Part shown: piece by piece, positions 42,974 to 50,639 of the stretch
How positions within the stretch are numbered: position 1 is the first letter of the stretch
How the letters are laid out: each line of letters opens with the position of its first letter
Assembly (NCBI RefSeq): GCF_030161235.1
Contig: NZ_BSPW01000059.1
Coordinates: 1-59,777 of the forward strand
Direction of reading: 5' to 3'
From: Vibrio zhanjiangensis
Lineage (GTDB): Bacteria; Pseudomonadota; Gammaproteobacteria; Enterobacterales; Vibrionaceae
Length of the DNA: 59,777 nucleotides
Translations under genes and position numbers: made by a program
Notes under the pieces: model-generated
What the model was told of the DNA's origin: nothing
Database searches by the model: none
What the model saw: the letters and a program-made list of their open reading frames with translations, nothing else

Positions 42974-43592
42974 AGGAGTTTGTCACCAATATACGGAAGA
43001 GCAGAAGAGTTTTCTAAAAGCCAACTATCTACTTCCTCGAAAAGAACTTACAGCACTGTTCAACTCTAAGTTTGGTCTTGAACAAAGTCAGCCAGCGATA
43101 TCTGCTTATTGTAAGCGTCATGGGTGGTTGACAGGCCGTACAGGATGCTTCGAAAAAGGTGAATTGCCCTGGAACACCGGAACCAAGGGAGTGTGTAAGC
43201 CCAACTCTGGAAGCTTTAAGTCAGGACAAGTACCACACAATAAAAAAACCCTAGAACACGAACGGATTTGTACAAAAGATGGTTACATTCTAATTAATGT
43301 TGCTGAACGAAACCCACATACTGGGGCTGATACACGTTATCGACCTAAACACTATGTTTTATGGGAAAAAGAGAACGGTAGAGTACCAAAAGGGATGATC
43401 TTGCGATTTATTGATGGGAATAAATTGAACTGCCAACTATCTAATCTTGAATGTGTGTCTCAGTCAGTGAATCTGAGAATGAATCAGAACCGAGTTAATG
43501 AGCTACCGAATGAACTTATGGAAACAGGCCGCTTATTATCAAAACTAGAAGTCGCTGCTTTTGAAGCAGGTAACCGTAATAACCAAGCATAG
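42966..43592 (+). CDS. HNH endonuclease
   Basis: 208 residues. The N-terminal part (YTEEQKSFLKANYLLPRKEL) is an HTH-like DNA-binding domain; the C-terminal part has the HNH_3 pattern with KHYVLWEKENGRVPKGMILRF, IDGNKLNCQLSNLECVS. It could be a homing-type nuclease or a packaging helper; its place in the early operon away from terminase favours the former. Confidence 0.82.
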   Translation: MPKGVCHQYTEEQKSFLKANYLLPRKELTALFNSKFGLEQSQPAISAYCKRHGWLTGRTGCFEKGELPWNTGTKGVCKPNSGSFKSGQVPHNKKTLEHERICTKDGYILINVAERNPHTGADTRYRPKHYVLWEKENGRVPKGMILRFIDGNKLNCQLSNLECVSQSVNLRMNQNRVNELPNELMETGRLLSKLEVAAFEAGNRNNQA

Positions 43593-43602
43593 AGGAAGCA
43601 AT

Positions 43603-44109
43603 ATGTATTTATCAAATTTACAACTCATCATGATGTCTGAAGTGAACCAGCAGCAATCAACGGGCTACGAGTTAACTAAGCTACTTTTAGATAAAGGCTG
43701 GAAGGCATCACATCAACAAATCTATCGTGATATGTCCAAGCTAGAAAAGTTAGGTTTAGTTTCGTTGGAAGAGGTCCCTCAGTCGGGTAAACCAGACAAA
43801 AAATTATATTTGTTAACTTCAACTGGTAAAGAACAGCTTACTAATGCTCTCGATTCTGAACCTTCAATCTCTAGGATTCAAGATGAGGCTTTGGTTCACT
43901 TATTCCTCGCTAATAGTTACTACTTTGAGCAATTGAAAAATTTGTTGAGTGATCAAATTACAACTATGAGCAATCAGGCGAAGAAAACAGATATTTTGTC
44001 TGCTCTAGCCGTTTCTAGAGAGCTTAACCACCTGAAATCTGAGTACGATTGGACTGTACAGGTTTTACAGGAATTAACGCTTAAAGATGGCAGCATAAAG
44101 GCAGCATAG
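43603..44109 (+). CDS. PadR-like winged-helix regulator
   Basis: 168 residues from ATG 43603 (GAGGAAG upstream). MYLSNLQLIMMSEVN, TGYELTKLLLDKGW, HQQIYRDMSKLEKLGLVSLE and KLYLLTSTGKEQL are the PadR winged-helix features; the C-terminus is a dimerising helical hairpin. Its stop codon lies in the first CGGCAA hairpin (44104-44124). It may bind the CCATrGGTTA boxes, an untested idea. Confidence 0.82.
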   Translation: MYLSNLQLIMMSEVNQQQSTGYELTKLLLDKGWKASHQQIYRDMSKLEKLGLVSLEEVPQSGKPDKKLYLLTSTGKEQLTNALDSEPSISRIQDEALVHLFLANSYYFEQLKNLLSDQITTMSNQAKKTDILSALAVSRELNHLKSEYDWTVQVLQELTLKDGSIKAA

Positions 44110-44206
44110 ACGGCAAAACTATGCTTTAGGCTCCAACAAACCTATGGGATTTCATAGATCGTCCCATAGGTAATTTACTCCCGCAGGCGGCAACTTGTGG
44201 AGTAAA
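44104..44206 (+). ncRNA. Second structured element with two CGGCAA-loop hairpins
   Basis: Hairpin 1: GCATAG (44104-44109) pairs with CTATGC (44119-44124), loop ACGGCAAAA. Hairpin 2: TTTACTCC (44174-44181) pairs with GGAGTAAA (44199-44206) and continues inward through CGCAGG/CTTGTG to a CGGCAA loop, about 14 pairs with one bulged base. GGCTCCAACA lies at 44129-44138. The loops and tag repeat those at 36219-36322, so this is a family of elements and not chance. Confidence 0.5.
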
Positions 44207-44270
44207 TAGTAAACAATTTTATTCTAAGTCATTGAATTTATTTTAATGGCTACTTTCATCCCATAGATTC
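44139..44270. repeat. Three CCATAGGTT-type boxes before the excisionase gene
   Basis: Boxes lie at 44139-44148 (minus strand), 44164-44173 and 44261-44270 (plus strand). They match the cluster at 5797-6109. They sit in the promoter region of the excisionase and integrase genes, which suggests one DNA-binding protein acts on both ends of the phage. Confidence 0.6.
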
Positions 44271-44307
44271 ACAGGTTTTTCCGGCACTCTGTGGGGGAGG
44301 AACTTTT

Positions 44308-44502
44308 ATGTTAATGAAACTCAACCAATGGCGAAAAGAAAGATTTCCGAAAGGAGGTGCGCCAGATGTACGTATCTGTCGTAGGGAAATCGATTTGGGT
44401 ACGTTGCCAGGTAAGAAAATTGGTCACACATATTATGTTGATATTGAGAAAGAGAAACAAGCGTCAGGCGACCCTATGCTTGATGACTTAATGCAACATT
44501 AA
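44308..44502 (+). CDS. Excisionase-like (Xis) protein
   Basis: 64 residues. KLNQWRKERFPKGGAPDVRI followed by CRREIDLGTLPGKKIGHTYY has the MerR/Xis winged-helix layout with the wing ending in YYVD. It lies directly before the integrase with a 17-base gap. GGGGAGGAA precedes ATG. It would direct excision by bending attachment DNA. CCATrGGTTA boxes and a CGGCAA hairpin lie upstream. Confidence 0.75.
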   Translation: MLMKLNQWRKERFPKGGAPDVRICRREIDLGTLPGKKIGHTYYVDIEKEKQASGDPMLDDLMQH

Positions 44503-44519
44503 ATAGATTTGAGGTGACC

Positions 44520-45683
44520 GTGCCCAGACCAAGAAAATTAGAAAACAGAGGCCTGCCAGAGGGCCTCTATCATAAAGGTGTTAAAGGCTATGTATTTAAG
44601 CGAATAGACAACACTTGGAAATCTTTAGGCCATGATAAGGCTAAAGCTGTAGTACTAGCCAAACGTTACAACGCAACGTTTCGTGTAGATTCAGAATTGA
44701 CTCATGTGATAACAGAGTTTTGTCCGAATAAAGGTTCATCAAATGGGTCTCCGCTTTCTGAGTTCTTTGATCGCCTACGAATTAGATATGAGGAAGATGA
44801 GCAACCATCAAAAGAGACGCTAACGCTATTTTTGAATAGGTTAAGCAAACTCGAGGAAGTATTGGGTGATCGTATTGGGGATAGCGTGACACTGAGTGAT
44901 GTAAATCATGTGCTAACGCTGTTTACAACTGATAAATCAAACGAAGTTTACAATCGTTGGCTTGGATTTATGGTAAAGGTCTTTGATTACGCACTTGATG
45001 AAGGAGTAATGACCGATAATCCAGCACGGAGGAAGAAAAGCCGTCGAATTGAGGCCAAGCGTAGAAATCGTCTTTCACTGACAGAGTATAAGGAAATATG
45101 GCTTGCAGCGCCGTTATGGCTGAGAACAGCAATGGCTTTATCTATTGAAACCACTCACTCAGTAAATGAAGTGTGTTCAATGAAGTACACTGATTTTGAA
45201 CAGCTGAATCAACCCGTAGTAGAGCAGGGCTTGAAAATTTATGGATATCTTAAGATTCATCGTCAGAAAGTGAAAGACAAAGAAGCAAGCCGAGTTCGAA
45301 TTCCTGTCACAGAGTCGTTACTTCAAATCATCAGAACAAGTAGGGAAGATGACGTCGCTTCACCTTATATTGTGCACCGTATTCCACTCAAGCGCAGTAA
45401 TGAAGTGAGTCAGAATTGCGATCATTACACTCAAGTGAATAAAAAGTATCTCAGCAAGCAATTCTCAATAGTACGGGACAGAGTCGGTGTTCAAGACAAC
45501 CTAGCTTCTGACCAAAGGCCTACTTTCCATGAAATAAGGGCTCTAAGCATCCACCTATATGACAAAGCTGGGTATGACCCACAAGCTCGTGCTGCCCATA
45601 CAGATTCGCGTAGCACTGAAGTTTACAAAGAGGGTCATATTCATTGGGTTACCGTACCAGCTGCTGAGCTTTCAGTTGTGTGA
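44520..45683 (+). CDS. Prophage integrase (tyrosine recombinase) with Ser at the first catalytic Arg position
   Basis: 387 residues from GTG 44520 (GAGGTG six bases upstream). An arm-binding-like N-terminus (LPEGLYHKGVKGYVFKRID), a core-binding domain and a catalytic domain. His337 and Arg340 (HEIR), His360 and nucleophile Tyr369 (EVYK) are present, and a Lys near 252. The first Arg, expected in a TGQRVGDL-like box, is replaced: TTHSVNEV with Ser214. The gene ends one base before three arm-like repeats and faces attR, so it is the integrase of this element. Whether it is active with this change is not known. Confidence 0.9.
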   Translation: MPRPRKLENRGLPEGLYHKGVKGYVFKRIDNTWKSLGHDKAKAVVLAKRYNATFRVDSELTHVITEFCPNKGSSNGSPLSEFFDRLRIRYEEDEQPSKETLTLFLNRLSKLEEVLGDRIGDSVTLSDVNHVLTLFTTDKSNEVYNRWLGFMVKVFDYALDEGVMTDNPARRKKSRRIEAKRRNRLSLTEYKEIWLAAPLWLRTAMALSIETTHSVNEVCSMKYTDFEQLNQPVVEQGLKIYGYLKIHRQKVKDKEASRVRIPVTESLLQIIRTSREDDVASPYIVHRIPLKRSNEVSQNCDHYTQVNKKYLSKQFSIVRDRVGVQDNLASDQRPTFHEIRALSIHLYDKAGYDPQARAAHTDSRSTEVYKEGHIHWVTVPAAELSVV

Positions 45684-45716
45684 GTTTTGGAACCGTTTTG
45701 GAACCGTTTTGGAACC
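45684..45716 (+). repeat. Three tandem GTTTTGGAACC repeats, candidate integrase arm sites
   Basis: Three exact 11-bp units with no spacer, at 45684-45694, 45695-45705 and 45706-45716, starting immediately after the integrase stop and about 95 bases from attR. A fourth copy is at 4887-4897 near attL. Confidence 0.65.
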
Positions 45717-45737
45717 AGCCACTTTCGGCTGGTTTTT
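45713..45737 (+). terminator. Integrase terminator
   Basis: AACCAGCC pairs with GGCTGGTT around ACTTTC and is followed by TTTG. The left arm overlaps the end of the third GTTTTGGAACC repeat. Confidence 0.75.
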
Positions 45738-45774
45738 GTTATTCAGATTAATGAATAATGGTGCAATTTAAATA

Positions 45775-45810
45775 CAAAAAAAGCCTACTAAAACTAGTAG
45801 GCTTTTTTCT
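45775..45810. terminator. Bidirectional terminator between integrase and tRNA array
   Basis: AAGCCTACTA (45781-45790) and TAGTAGGCTT (45795-45804) form ten perfect pairs with A-run before and T-run after, so it can stop transcription both from the integrase and from the tRNA genes. It replaces the host terminator at 4574-4603. Confidence 0.85.
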
Positions 45811-45974
45811 AAATTTGGTGGGTCCGGGCGAACTCGAATCGCCGACCCCCGCCATGTCAAGGCGATACTCTAACCAACTGAGCTACGGACCCAAATTTAT
45901 GTTCTTTGCATATTTATGCTTTAAGGAGTGGTGGGTCCGGGCGAACTCGAATCGCCGACCCCTACCATGTCAAG
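45811..45974. repeat. attR: right copy of the 164-bp attachment repeat
   Basis: Matches 4606-4769 with two substitutions seen. It contains tRNA-Val 45816-45892 and the 3' half of tRNA-Val 45929-46005, which continues into host sequence to give an intact gene. Confidence 0.9.
45816..45892 (-). tRNA. tRNA-Val(GAC), copy probably supplied by the prophage
   Basis: A complete 77-nt cloverleaf with anticodon GAC and encoded CCA. Compared with 4611-4687 it has one change that turns the first anticodon-stem pair (27-43) from C-G to a T-G wobble, which should still fold. It lies 36 bases after tRNA 45929-46005 in transcription order and so is expressed from the host promoter. Confidence 0.95.
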
Positions 45975-46005
45975 GTAGTACTCTAACCAACTGAGCTACG
46001 GACCC
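45929..46005 (-). tRNA. tRNA-Val(GAC), reconstituted integration target
   Basis: A complete 77-nt cloverleaf; anticodon stem CTACC/GGTAG, loop TTGACAT, encoded CCA. The 5' half is host and the 3' half comes from the attachment repeat. A good sigma-70 promoter lies just upstream at 46026-46054. Confidence 0.96.
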
Positions 46006-46025
46006 ATTCCTTAAGAACGAGGTGG

Positions 46026-46054
46026 ATATTACCGAGACTTTGATTGGTGTGCAA
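46026..46054 (-). promoter_or_regulatory. Sigma-70 promoter of the tRNA-Val operon
   Basis: On the minus strand TTGCAC (46049-46054), 17-base spacer and TAATAT (46026-46031), with a C-rich discriminator after it. The first tRNA begins about 20 bases downstream. Confidence 0.75.
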
Positions 46055-46123
46055 GTGCAAATTGTTGGTTTTCAAGTTGTTTGCTTCACAACTAGGCAAT
46101 TTGGTGCTTTTTTGGACTTGAAG

Positions 46124-46152
46124 GGCCGAAGTTTGGCGTTGAAACTTCGGCC
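46124..46152 (-). terminator. Hairpin after sypR
   Basis: GGCCGAAGTTT (46124-46134) and AAACTTCGGCC (46142-46152) form 11 perfect pairs, eight bases past the sypR stop. The T-rich tract is displaced by about ten bases, so its efficiency is uncertain. Confidence 0.6.
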
Positions 46153-46159
46153 TATTGGC

Positions 46160-46798
46160 TTATCGGCCGCGACCGTCAACCATGACGATTAGGGTCTTGG
46201 TAATGATACTAAAGTCCATCATAATCCAAGATTTAAGAGAGCGAAGTGAGAGGGCATAGCTGTGGTCATAACCGACTTTCTTTCTTACGTCATCGATACA
46301 GGTATCGTAACCTTGGTTGACTTGTGCAAGGCCTGTGATTCCGGGCATAACACCGTAAGTTCTATCGGCAAAGTAGGGTATCTCAGACTCTAGTTTGTTG
46401 TAAAAGCTTGGACGCTCAGGTCTTGGTCCTATGATAGACATCTCACCACGCACTACGTTAAATAGCTGAGGGATCTCATCCAAACGAGTTTTGCGCAGGA
46501 AACGACCTACCTTGGTGATCCTGGGGTCGTTTTCCGTTGCCCATACTGCCCCTGTGCGAGTTTCTGCATCCACATACATGGTACGAAATTTAACAATTTC
46601 AAAGAACATCATTTGCTTAGGTGTCGACTTCCCGACCCGAAGTTGTTTGTAGAACACAGGTCCTTTGGAATCTAACTTTATCGCCAGTGCAATTAATGGC
46701 ATCACGGGCGATAAAATGAAGAGTCCTAGCAAGGCAGCGAGAAAATCAAAGGTACGCTTTGCTAACCAGATTGAATATAGAGAAGATGCATTACTCAT
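46160..46798 (-). CDS. sypR: Initiating sugar-phosphate transferase (SypR-like)
   Basis: 212 residues. KRTFDFLAALLGLFIL anchors it in the membrane and the bacterial sugar transferase signatures follow: VFYKQLRVG, EIVKFRTM, LRKTRLDEIPQLFNV and GEMSIIGPRPE. It moves a sugar phosphate to undecaprenyl phosphate, the first step of repeat-unit assembly. This is the last gene of the syp-like cluster, as in V. fischeri where sypR closes the locus. AAGGAG is seen upstream. Confidence 0.88.
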   Translation of the reverse strand: MSNASSLYSIWLAKRTFDFLAALLGLFILSPVMPLIALAIKLDSKGPVFYKQLRVGKSTPKQMMFFEIVKFRTMYVDAETRTGAVWATENDPRITKVGRFLRKTRLDEIPQLFNVVRGEMSIIGPRPERPSFYNKLESEIPYFADRTYGVMPGITGLAQVNQGYDTCIDDVRKKVGYDHSYALSLRSLKSWIMMDFSIITKTLIVMVDGRGR

Positions 46799-46810
46799 GA
46801 GATACTCCTT

Positions 46811-47995
46811 TTATTGAATTCGTTTCCAACGGGTAGATTCTAAGCCGAACAGATAGCGTAGGCCGCCGATCAGGTTGGCGGCGTGTCCCGCCACTATGTA
46901 TGTCAGCAGCTGACAGTATTTATGCTTAAATATTTGTGGGAAAAAATGCCCTAAACCAGCGAGGGTATAGACAGAAGCCTGAGCAATAGTTGCCATGAAA
47001 AACACCGGATGATTGATAAGGGCGATTGATAGCGCCAAACAAGCAATCATAAGATAAGGGGCGATGAGTCTAAGGCCTTTTCCCGAGAAGAAGGCAAAGG
47101 CTACGCCTCTGTGTTTGGGCAGAAATAGGTCAGCTAAACGAACAGCTTGCTGCATGTTACCAGCAGAAATTCTTAACCGACGTTTAAAATCTTTGTCACA
47201 AGACGTGGCTTCGAGTTCCAAGGCGATCATATTTTGGTCGTAGTGCACTTTATAGCCTTTGCGTATGATTTGCATTGGGATAATAAAGTCGTCATTGATG
47301 GTGTTTTCCTGTAAAGGCTCAAACAATTTAGTTCTAAACATGTAAAGTGCACCGTGTGCGCCTAAAGTGCTGCCCAAACTGGCTTCGCTTAGCTTCATTT
47401 TGCTTTGGTAATGCCAATACCTCTCTTCACCTTGACTGCCAGTTGACAGAAGCCGGTAGTGCCCGTTGACAGCGCCAACACGGCTATCTTGAAAATGTCT
47501 GTTGGCAACCAGTAGAGCGTCAATAGAGATAAGTGCTGAAACGTCACTCATTGCGGTGATTTCGGATGTAATGGTCTGCATTTGGTCATTAATCAACGCC
47601 ACTTTGCCCCTATTTTCCTCGAATGCACGTATTTCAAAGTGTGTATCACAACAAATAGCCTCTTGAATGGTATCTTGAGCGATTTGTACGGTACGGTCTG
47701 TACAACCGTCGCAGGCAATAATGACTTGATAATGCTTTTTGGGATAATCAATCGATGCTAGATTGCGGATCTTTTCAGCAATCCATTTTTCTTCATTATA
47801 TGCAGGTACCAATATAGTTACGTCTGCACACTCGACATCATCCTGACCTTTTTTGTAGCCACGCTCTACATGCTGTATCGCCGTAGCTGGATGGTGTTTG
47901 GAATACCACGATAGAATCATTGGGTAAACCACATGGTGGTAGATAATCAAAGCTGCGCTTAATGTGAAACCAGCAGCGATAATGATGTCGATCAT
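46811..47995 (-). CDS. sypQ: Family 2 glycosyltransferase, membrane-bound (SypQ-like)
   Basis: 394 residues. N-terminal membrane helix, then the GT2 fold (VTILVPAYNEEKWIAEKI; IIACDGCTDRT; MSDVSALI) and several C-terminal membrane helices. It would add or polymerise sugars at the inner face of the membrane. It overlaps sypP by four bases and lies 12 bases before sypR. Confidence 0.85.
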   Translation of the reverse strand: MIDIIIAAGFTLSAALIIYHHVVYPMILSWYSKHHPATAIQHVERGYKKGQDDVECADVTILVPAYNEEKWIAEKIRNLASIDYPKKHYQVIIACDGCTDRTVQIAQDTIQEAICCDTHFEIRAFEENRGKVALINDQMQTITSEITAMSDVSALISIDALLVANRHFQDSRVGAVNGHYRLLSTGSQGEERYWHYQSKMKLSEASLGSTLGAHGALYMFRTKLFEPLQENTINDDFIIPMQIIRKGYKVHYDQNMIALELEATSCDKDFKRRLRISAGNMQQAVRLADLFLPKHRGVAFAFFSGKGLRLIAPYLMIACLALSIALINHPVFFMATIAQASVYTLAGLGHFFPQIFKHKYCQLLTYIVAGHAANLIGGLRYLFGLESTRWKRIQ

Positions 47996-49083
47996 GCGAA
48001 TTTCTCCTGTGAAAGGGCATTGTATGCTTCGACCATTTTTCGAATGTCATTATTGATGGTGACAAAACGGCGCGGTGAACGGTCTGAATTGTGCTTTAAC
48101 TGTCTATTAATATTGTTTGCTAAAGCTTGGTGATCTCCGACTTGTGAAAGAAGCCCTGTATCTGGGCACAGTGTTTCTTTAGTGCCGCCCACATCATGTG
48201 CAACGGTAGGTATTCCACAAGCTTGAGCTTCTAATGTTGCAAGAGGGAAGCCCTCGCATCGAGAAGGGAGGCAAAAAACGTCAAGAGCGCGGTAAAAATT
48301 TGGCATATCATCTACTAAGCCAAGAAAATAAACACGGTCACTAATGTGGAGATCTTTTGCCAGTTGAATGAGCGTCTGACGTTTGGTTCCATCTCCTGCA
48401 ATCACCAGCTTGACCTTAGAATCGACAAATGGCATCGCTCTTAACAGCAAATCATGACCCTTTACTTCTTCTAAGCGGCCAGCTGAACCAATAATAGTAT
48501 CGCTTAACAACAAGCCTAATTGTGTTCTGGCGTTTTTTTGATTTCCGGGTGAGAACCGTTCACAATCAACCCCGTTTTTAATCACCGCGACTTTATGATA
48601 TTTGAGTTTTGTATCGAGCTGCATTTTTACCACATCGGCGTCAGCAACCACTTGTGGATGAGTCAGGGCTAGAATCGCACTTTGCAGTAGGCGGCGCTTA
48701 GGATTATTAAGATGCCATGCATCATGCTCGGTATGAACGAGGTTTTTGATACCAGCCAATCTTGCTGCGCTTGCGCCATATATAAGTGGACCAATATGAT
48801 GGGTGTGGACCACATCAGGTTTCACTTGTTTGAACAGACGATAAAGAGACAGAACCGTTTTTTTGCTAAGGCCAGCAGGCTTACCCATGAAGACAAGTTT
48901 ATGACTGATGTTTTTAAGTACGGACCAGTTTTTAATCGCATCTTGTTTGTTACCCTCAAGGCTCACGATTAAAACATTAGATTTTGATGAAGCAAACTTG
49001 AGCATATTGATCGCTAAAGTTTCTAAACCACCGGGAGATAGGTGCTGGACAACATGGATGACAGTATTGGTATGCTTCTTCAT
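47992..49083 (-). CDS. sypP: Family 4 glycosyltransferase (SypP-like)
   Basis: 363 residues of GT-B fold: HLSPGGLETLAINML near the start, VIKNGVDCERFSPG, GSAGRLEEVKGHDLLLRAMP and the donor-site helix SRCEGFPLATLEAQACGIP. First gene of the last transcription unit of the cluster, with a sigma-54-type promoter 37 bases upstream and a terminator behind it. Confidence 0.85.
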   Translation of the reverse strand: MKKHTNTVIHVVQHLSPGGLETLAINMLKFASSKSNVLIVSLEGNKQDAIKNWSVLKNISHKLVFMGKPAGLSKKTVLSLYRLFKQVKPDVVHTHHIGPLIYGASAARLAGIKNLVHTEHDAWHLNNPKRRLLQSAILALTHPQVVADADVVKMQLDTKLKYHKVAVIKNGVDCERFSPGNQKNARTQLGLLLSDTIIGSAGRLEEVKGHDLLLRAMPFVDSKVKLVIAGDGTKRQTLIQLAKDLHISDRVYFLGLVDDMPNFYRALDVFCLPSRCEGFPLATLEAQACGIPTVAHDVGGTKETLCPDTGLLSQVGDHQALANNINRQLKHNSDRSPRRFVTINNDIRKMVEAYNALSQEKFA

Positions 49084-49119
49084 TATTAGTTCCTAAGTGA
49101 ACGAACCTAATACGCTTAA

Positions 49120-49136
49120 AGCACATCCTATGCCAA
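49120..49136 (-). promoter_or_regulatory. Sigma-54 promoter before sypP
   Basis: On the minus strand TTGGCATAGGATGTGCT has the -24 GG and -12 GC doublets at the correct ten-base interval. A SypG-type activator would be needed. Confidence 0.7.
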
Positions 49137-49173
49137 ATAAAAAAGCAATGTTAAACAGTAAGTTAACATTGCT
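49137..49173 (-). terminator. Intrinsic terminator after sypO
   Basis: AGCAATGTTAA and TTAACATTGCT (11 perfect pairs, eight-base loop); on the minus strand TTTTTTATTT follows. It separates sypO from the sypP unit. Confidence 0.85.
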
Positions 49174-49202
49174 AATGGTGGTTGTATCATTTTGAGATTC
49201 AT

Positions 49203-50639
49203 TTAGGTATGAAAGGGTTTTATTTTGGGAATAATCGCTATGACTTGCTTGCCCGTAAGTGTTTCTAACTCGTTCGGACTTCTTACGGATGTATTGAATA
49301 GTTCAATGATTATTGCGATGCCACAGCCTAGTCCAATACCAGCAAAAAGCCCTGCGGCGATAAAGATGATAATAGGCAGATTTGCTGGAGCACTTGGGGT
49401 GAATGGAAGGTCGATGATTTTTACCCGCTTATTTTGCTCGAATACACCAAGAGAACCTGTAAGCTGCGCCATTTCGTATCGCTGGATCAACTCGTCATAG
49501 AGTTGTCTTTTAATTCTTACATCGCTTTGAAGCTGAAATATGTCTTTGGCATTGTCGCCAAACTTATTTGCTTGTTGCTCTAATTCAGAGATCATGGCTT
49601 TAAGGCTTTTGGTTTCTTCACTTAAGGCTTCAAACCTTCCACGGACAACTTGTAAGTTATGCAATTGAGTAACAAGTAATGGCTGAATCTTACTCATATC
49701 AGATAAGGTGTTGCTACTGGCGATGTCCCAAAGCTGCTCGCTACTGATATTCGGCTGCTCAACGGATAATAGTTCAGTACGTTCGTTTTCAAGGCGGCGC
49801 AGCTCGCGCTGCTTACCTATAACTGCGCTGTGGTTGTCGGTATATTTGGCTCTTAAAGATGACAGCTCACTTCTAATCTCTATGATTTGATCTTCAATCT
49901 TACCAACAACAGGGTTGGTTCTGGATAACTGTTGATCAAGAGAGCCAAGGCTTCGAGTCACACCAGCCAGTTCGGCTTCTTTTTCTGCAAGGCTTTGTTT
50001 TAAAGTGGCTAACCGAGTTAGGCTTTGATTTTGCATTTCCGGTGTCACTGCAGCGTTGATATTTTTAAAGTTGGCTAGAGCCGTTTCGGCTTGGTCCAAA
50101 GCTTGTCGACGTTTTTCAATATGCAGTGTTAAAAACTCACTAGAATCTTTAATCGATGATCGTTCTGGTGCGAGCATTTGTTCAATAAAATGTTCACTAA
50201 TGGATTCGAGTAACTCTTTCATTCCGTCCGGCTTAGAGGCAGTAAGCTCAATTTTGAGAAAATCTTTGCCAGGTTGAGTGACAGTGAGGCTCGCCGCGAG
50301 CTGAGCAATCACTCGATCGATTTGTTGTGGAGACATTTTATCATTTGTTAAGCCTCGCTCTTCGGCGACCGACCTAAGAATATGCCGGCTTTTTAACAGT
50401 GTCCGCAGCGCAGTTAAACGTTCTTTGAGCATGGTGGAAACTGCGAGATCTTCCAAAAATGGGTTCATTTTGGCTGTTTCTTGAATGAGCATGCTGGTGT
50501 GTGAGATGTATTTGGCTGGTGCCATTTTACCGACAAAATATCCTGCTATTGGCATAAACAATATCGGCAAAACGATAATGTACCTTTGGCGCCAAGCGGC
50601 GTTCAAAATGACAATGAAGCGAAGCTTAAGTTCATTCAT
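49203..50639 (-). CDS. sypO: Polysaccharide chain-length/export protein, Wzz/GumC type (SypO-like)
   Basis: 478 residues. Membrane helices near 18-40 (YIIVLPILFMPIAGYFVG) and at the C-terminus (LPIIIFIAAGLFAGIGLG) enclose a long periplasmic coiled coil (about 160-400). No tyrosine-kinase domain is fused. It controls chain length or export of the polymer. It overlaps sypN by four bases. Confidence 0.85.
   Translation of the reverse strand: MNELKLRFIVILNAAWRQRYIIVLPILFMPIAGYFVGKMAPAKYISHTSMLIQETAKMNPFLEDLAVSTMLKERLTALRTLLKSRHILRSVAEERGLTNDKMSPQQIDRVIAQLAASLTVTQPGKDFLKIELTASKPDGMKELLESISEHFIEQMLAPERSSIKDSSEFLTLHIEKRRQALDQAETALANFKNINAAVTPEMQNQSLTRLATLKQSLAEKEAELAGVTRSLGSLDQQLSRTNPVVGKIEDQIIEIRSELSSLRAKYTDNHSAVIGKQRELRRLENERTELLSVEQPNISSEQLWDIASSNTLSDMSKIQPLLVTQLHNLQVVRGRFEALSEETKSLKAMISELEQQANKFGDNAKDIFQLQSDVRIKRQLYDELIQRYEMAQLTGSLGVFEQNKRVKIIDLPFTPSAPANLPIIIFIAAGLFAGIGLGCGIAIIIELFNTSVRSPNELETLTGKQVIAIIPKIKPFHT

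Larger units (their letters stand above)
4606..45974. mobile_element. Complete-looking temperate myovirus prophage in a tRNA-Val array
   Basis: The element is bounded by 164-bp direct repeats (4606-4769 and 45811-45974). It carries integrase and excisionase-like genes beside the right end, divergent repressor and early genes, a primase-helicase, terminase, portal, capsid, a full P2-type contractile tail set and an endolysin. All late structural frames are open. The tail order resembles P2, whereas the protease/scaffold/capsid, MuF-like and Com-like proteins resemble Mu or VHML-type phages, so it is a mosaic. It appears able to form virions, though this cannot be proved from sequence. Confidence 0.93.

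Noticed and set aside
4770..45974. Linear plasmid-prophage (VHML/VP882 type) with protelomerase
   Set aside because: Head genes recall those phages, but there are clear attL/attR repeats, an integrase and excisionase, and no protelomerase or telomere palindrome.
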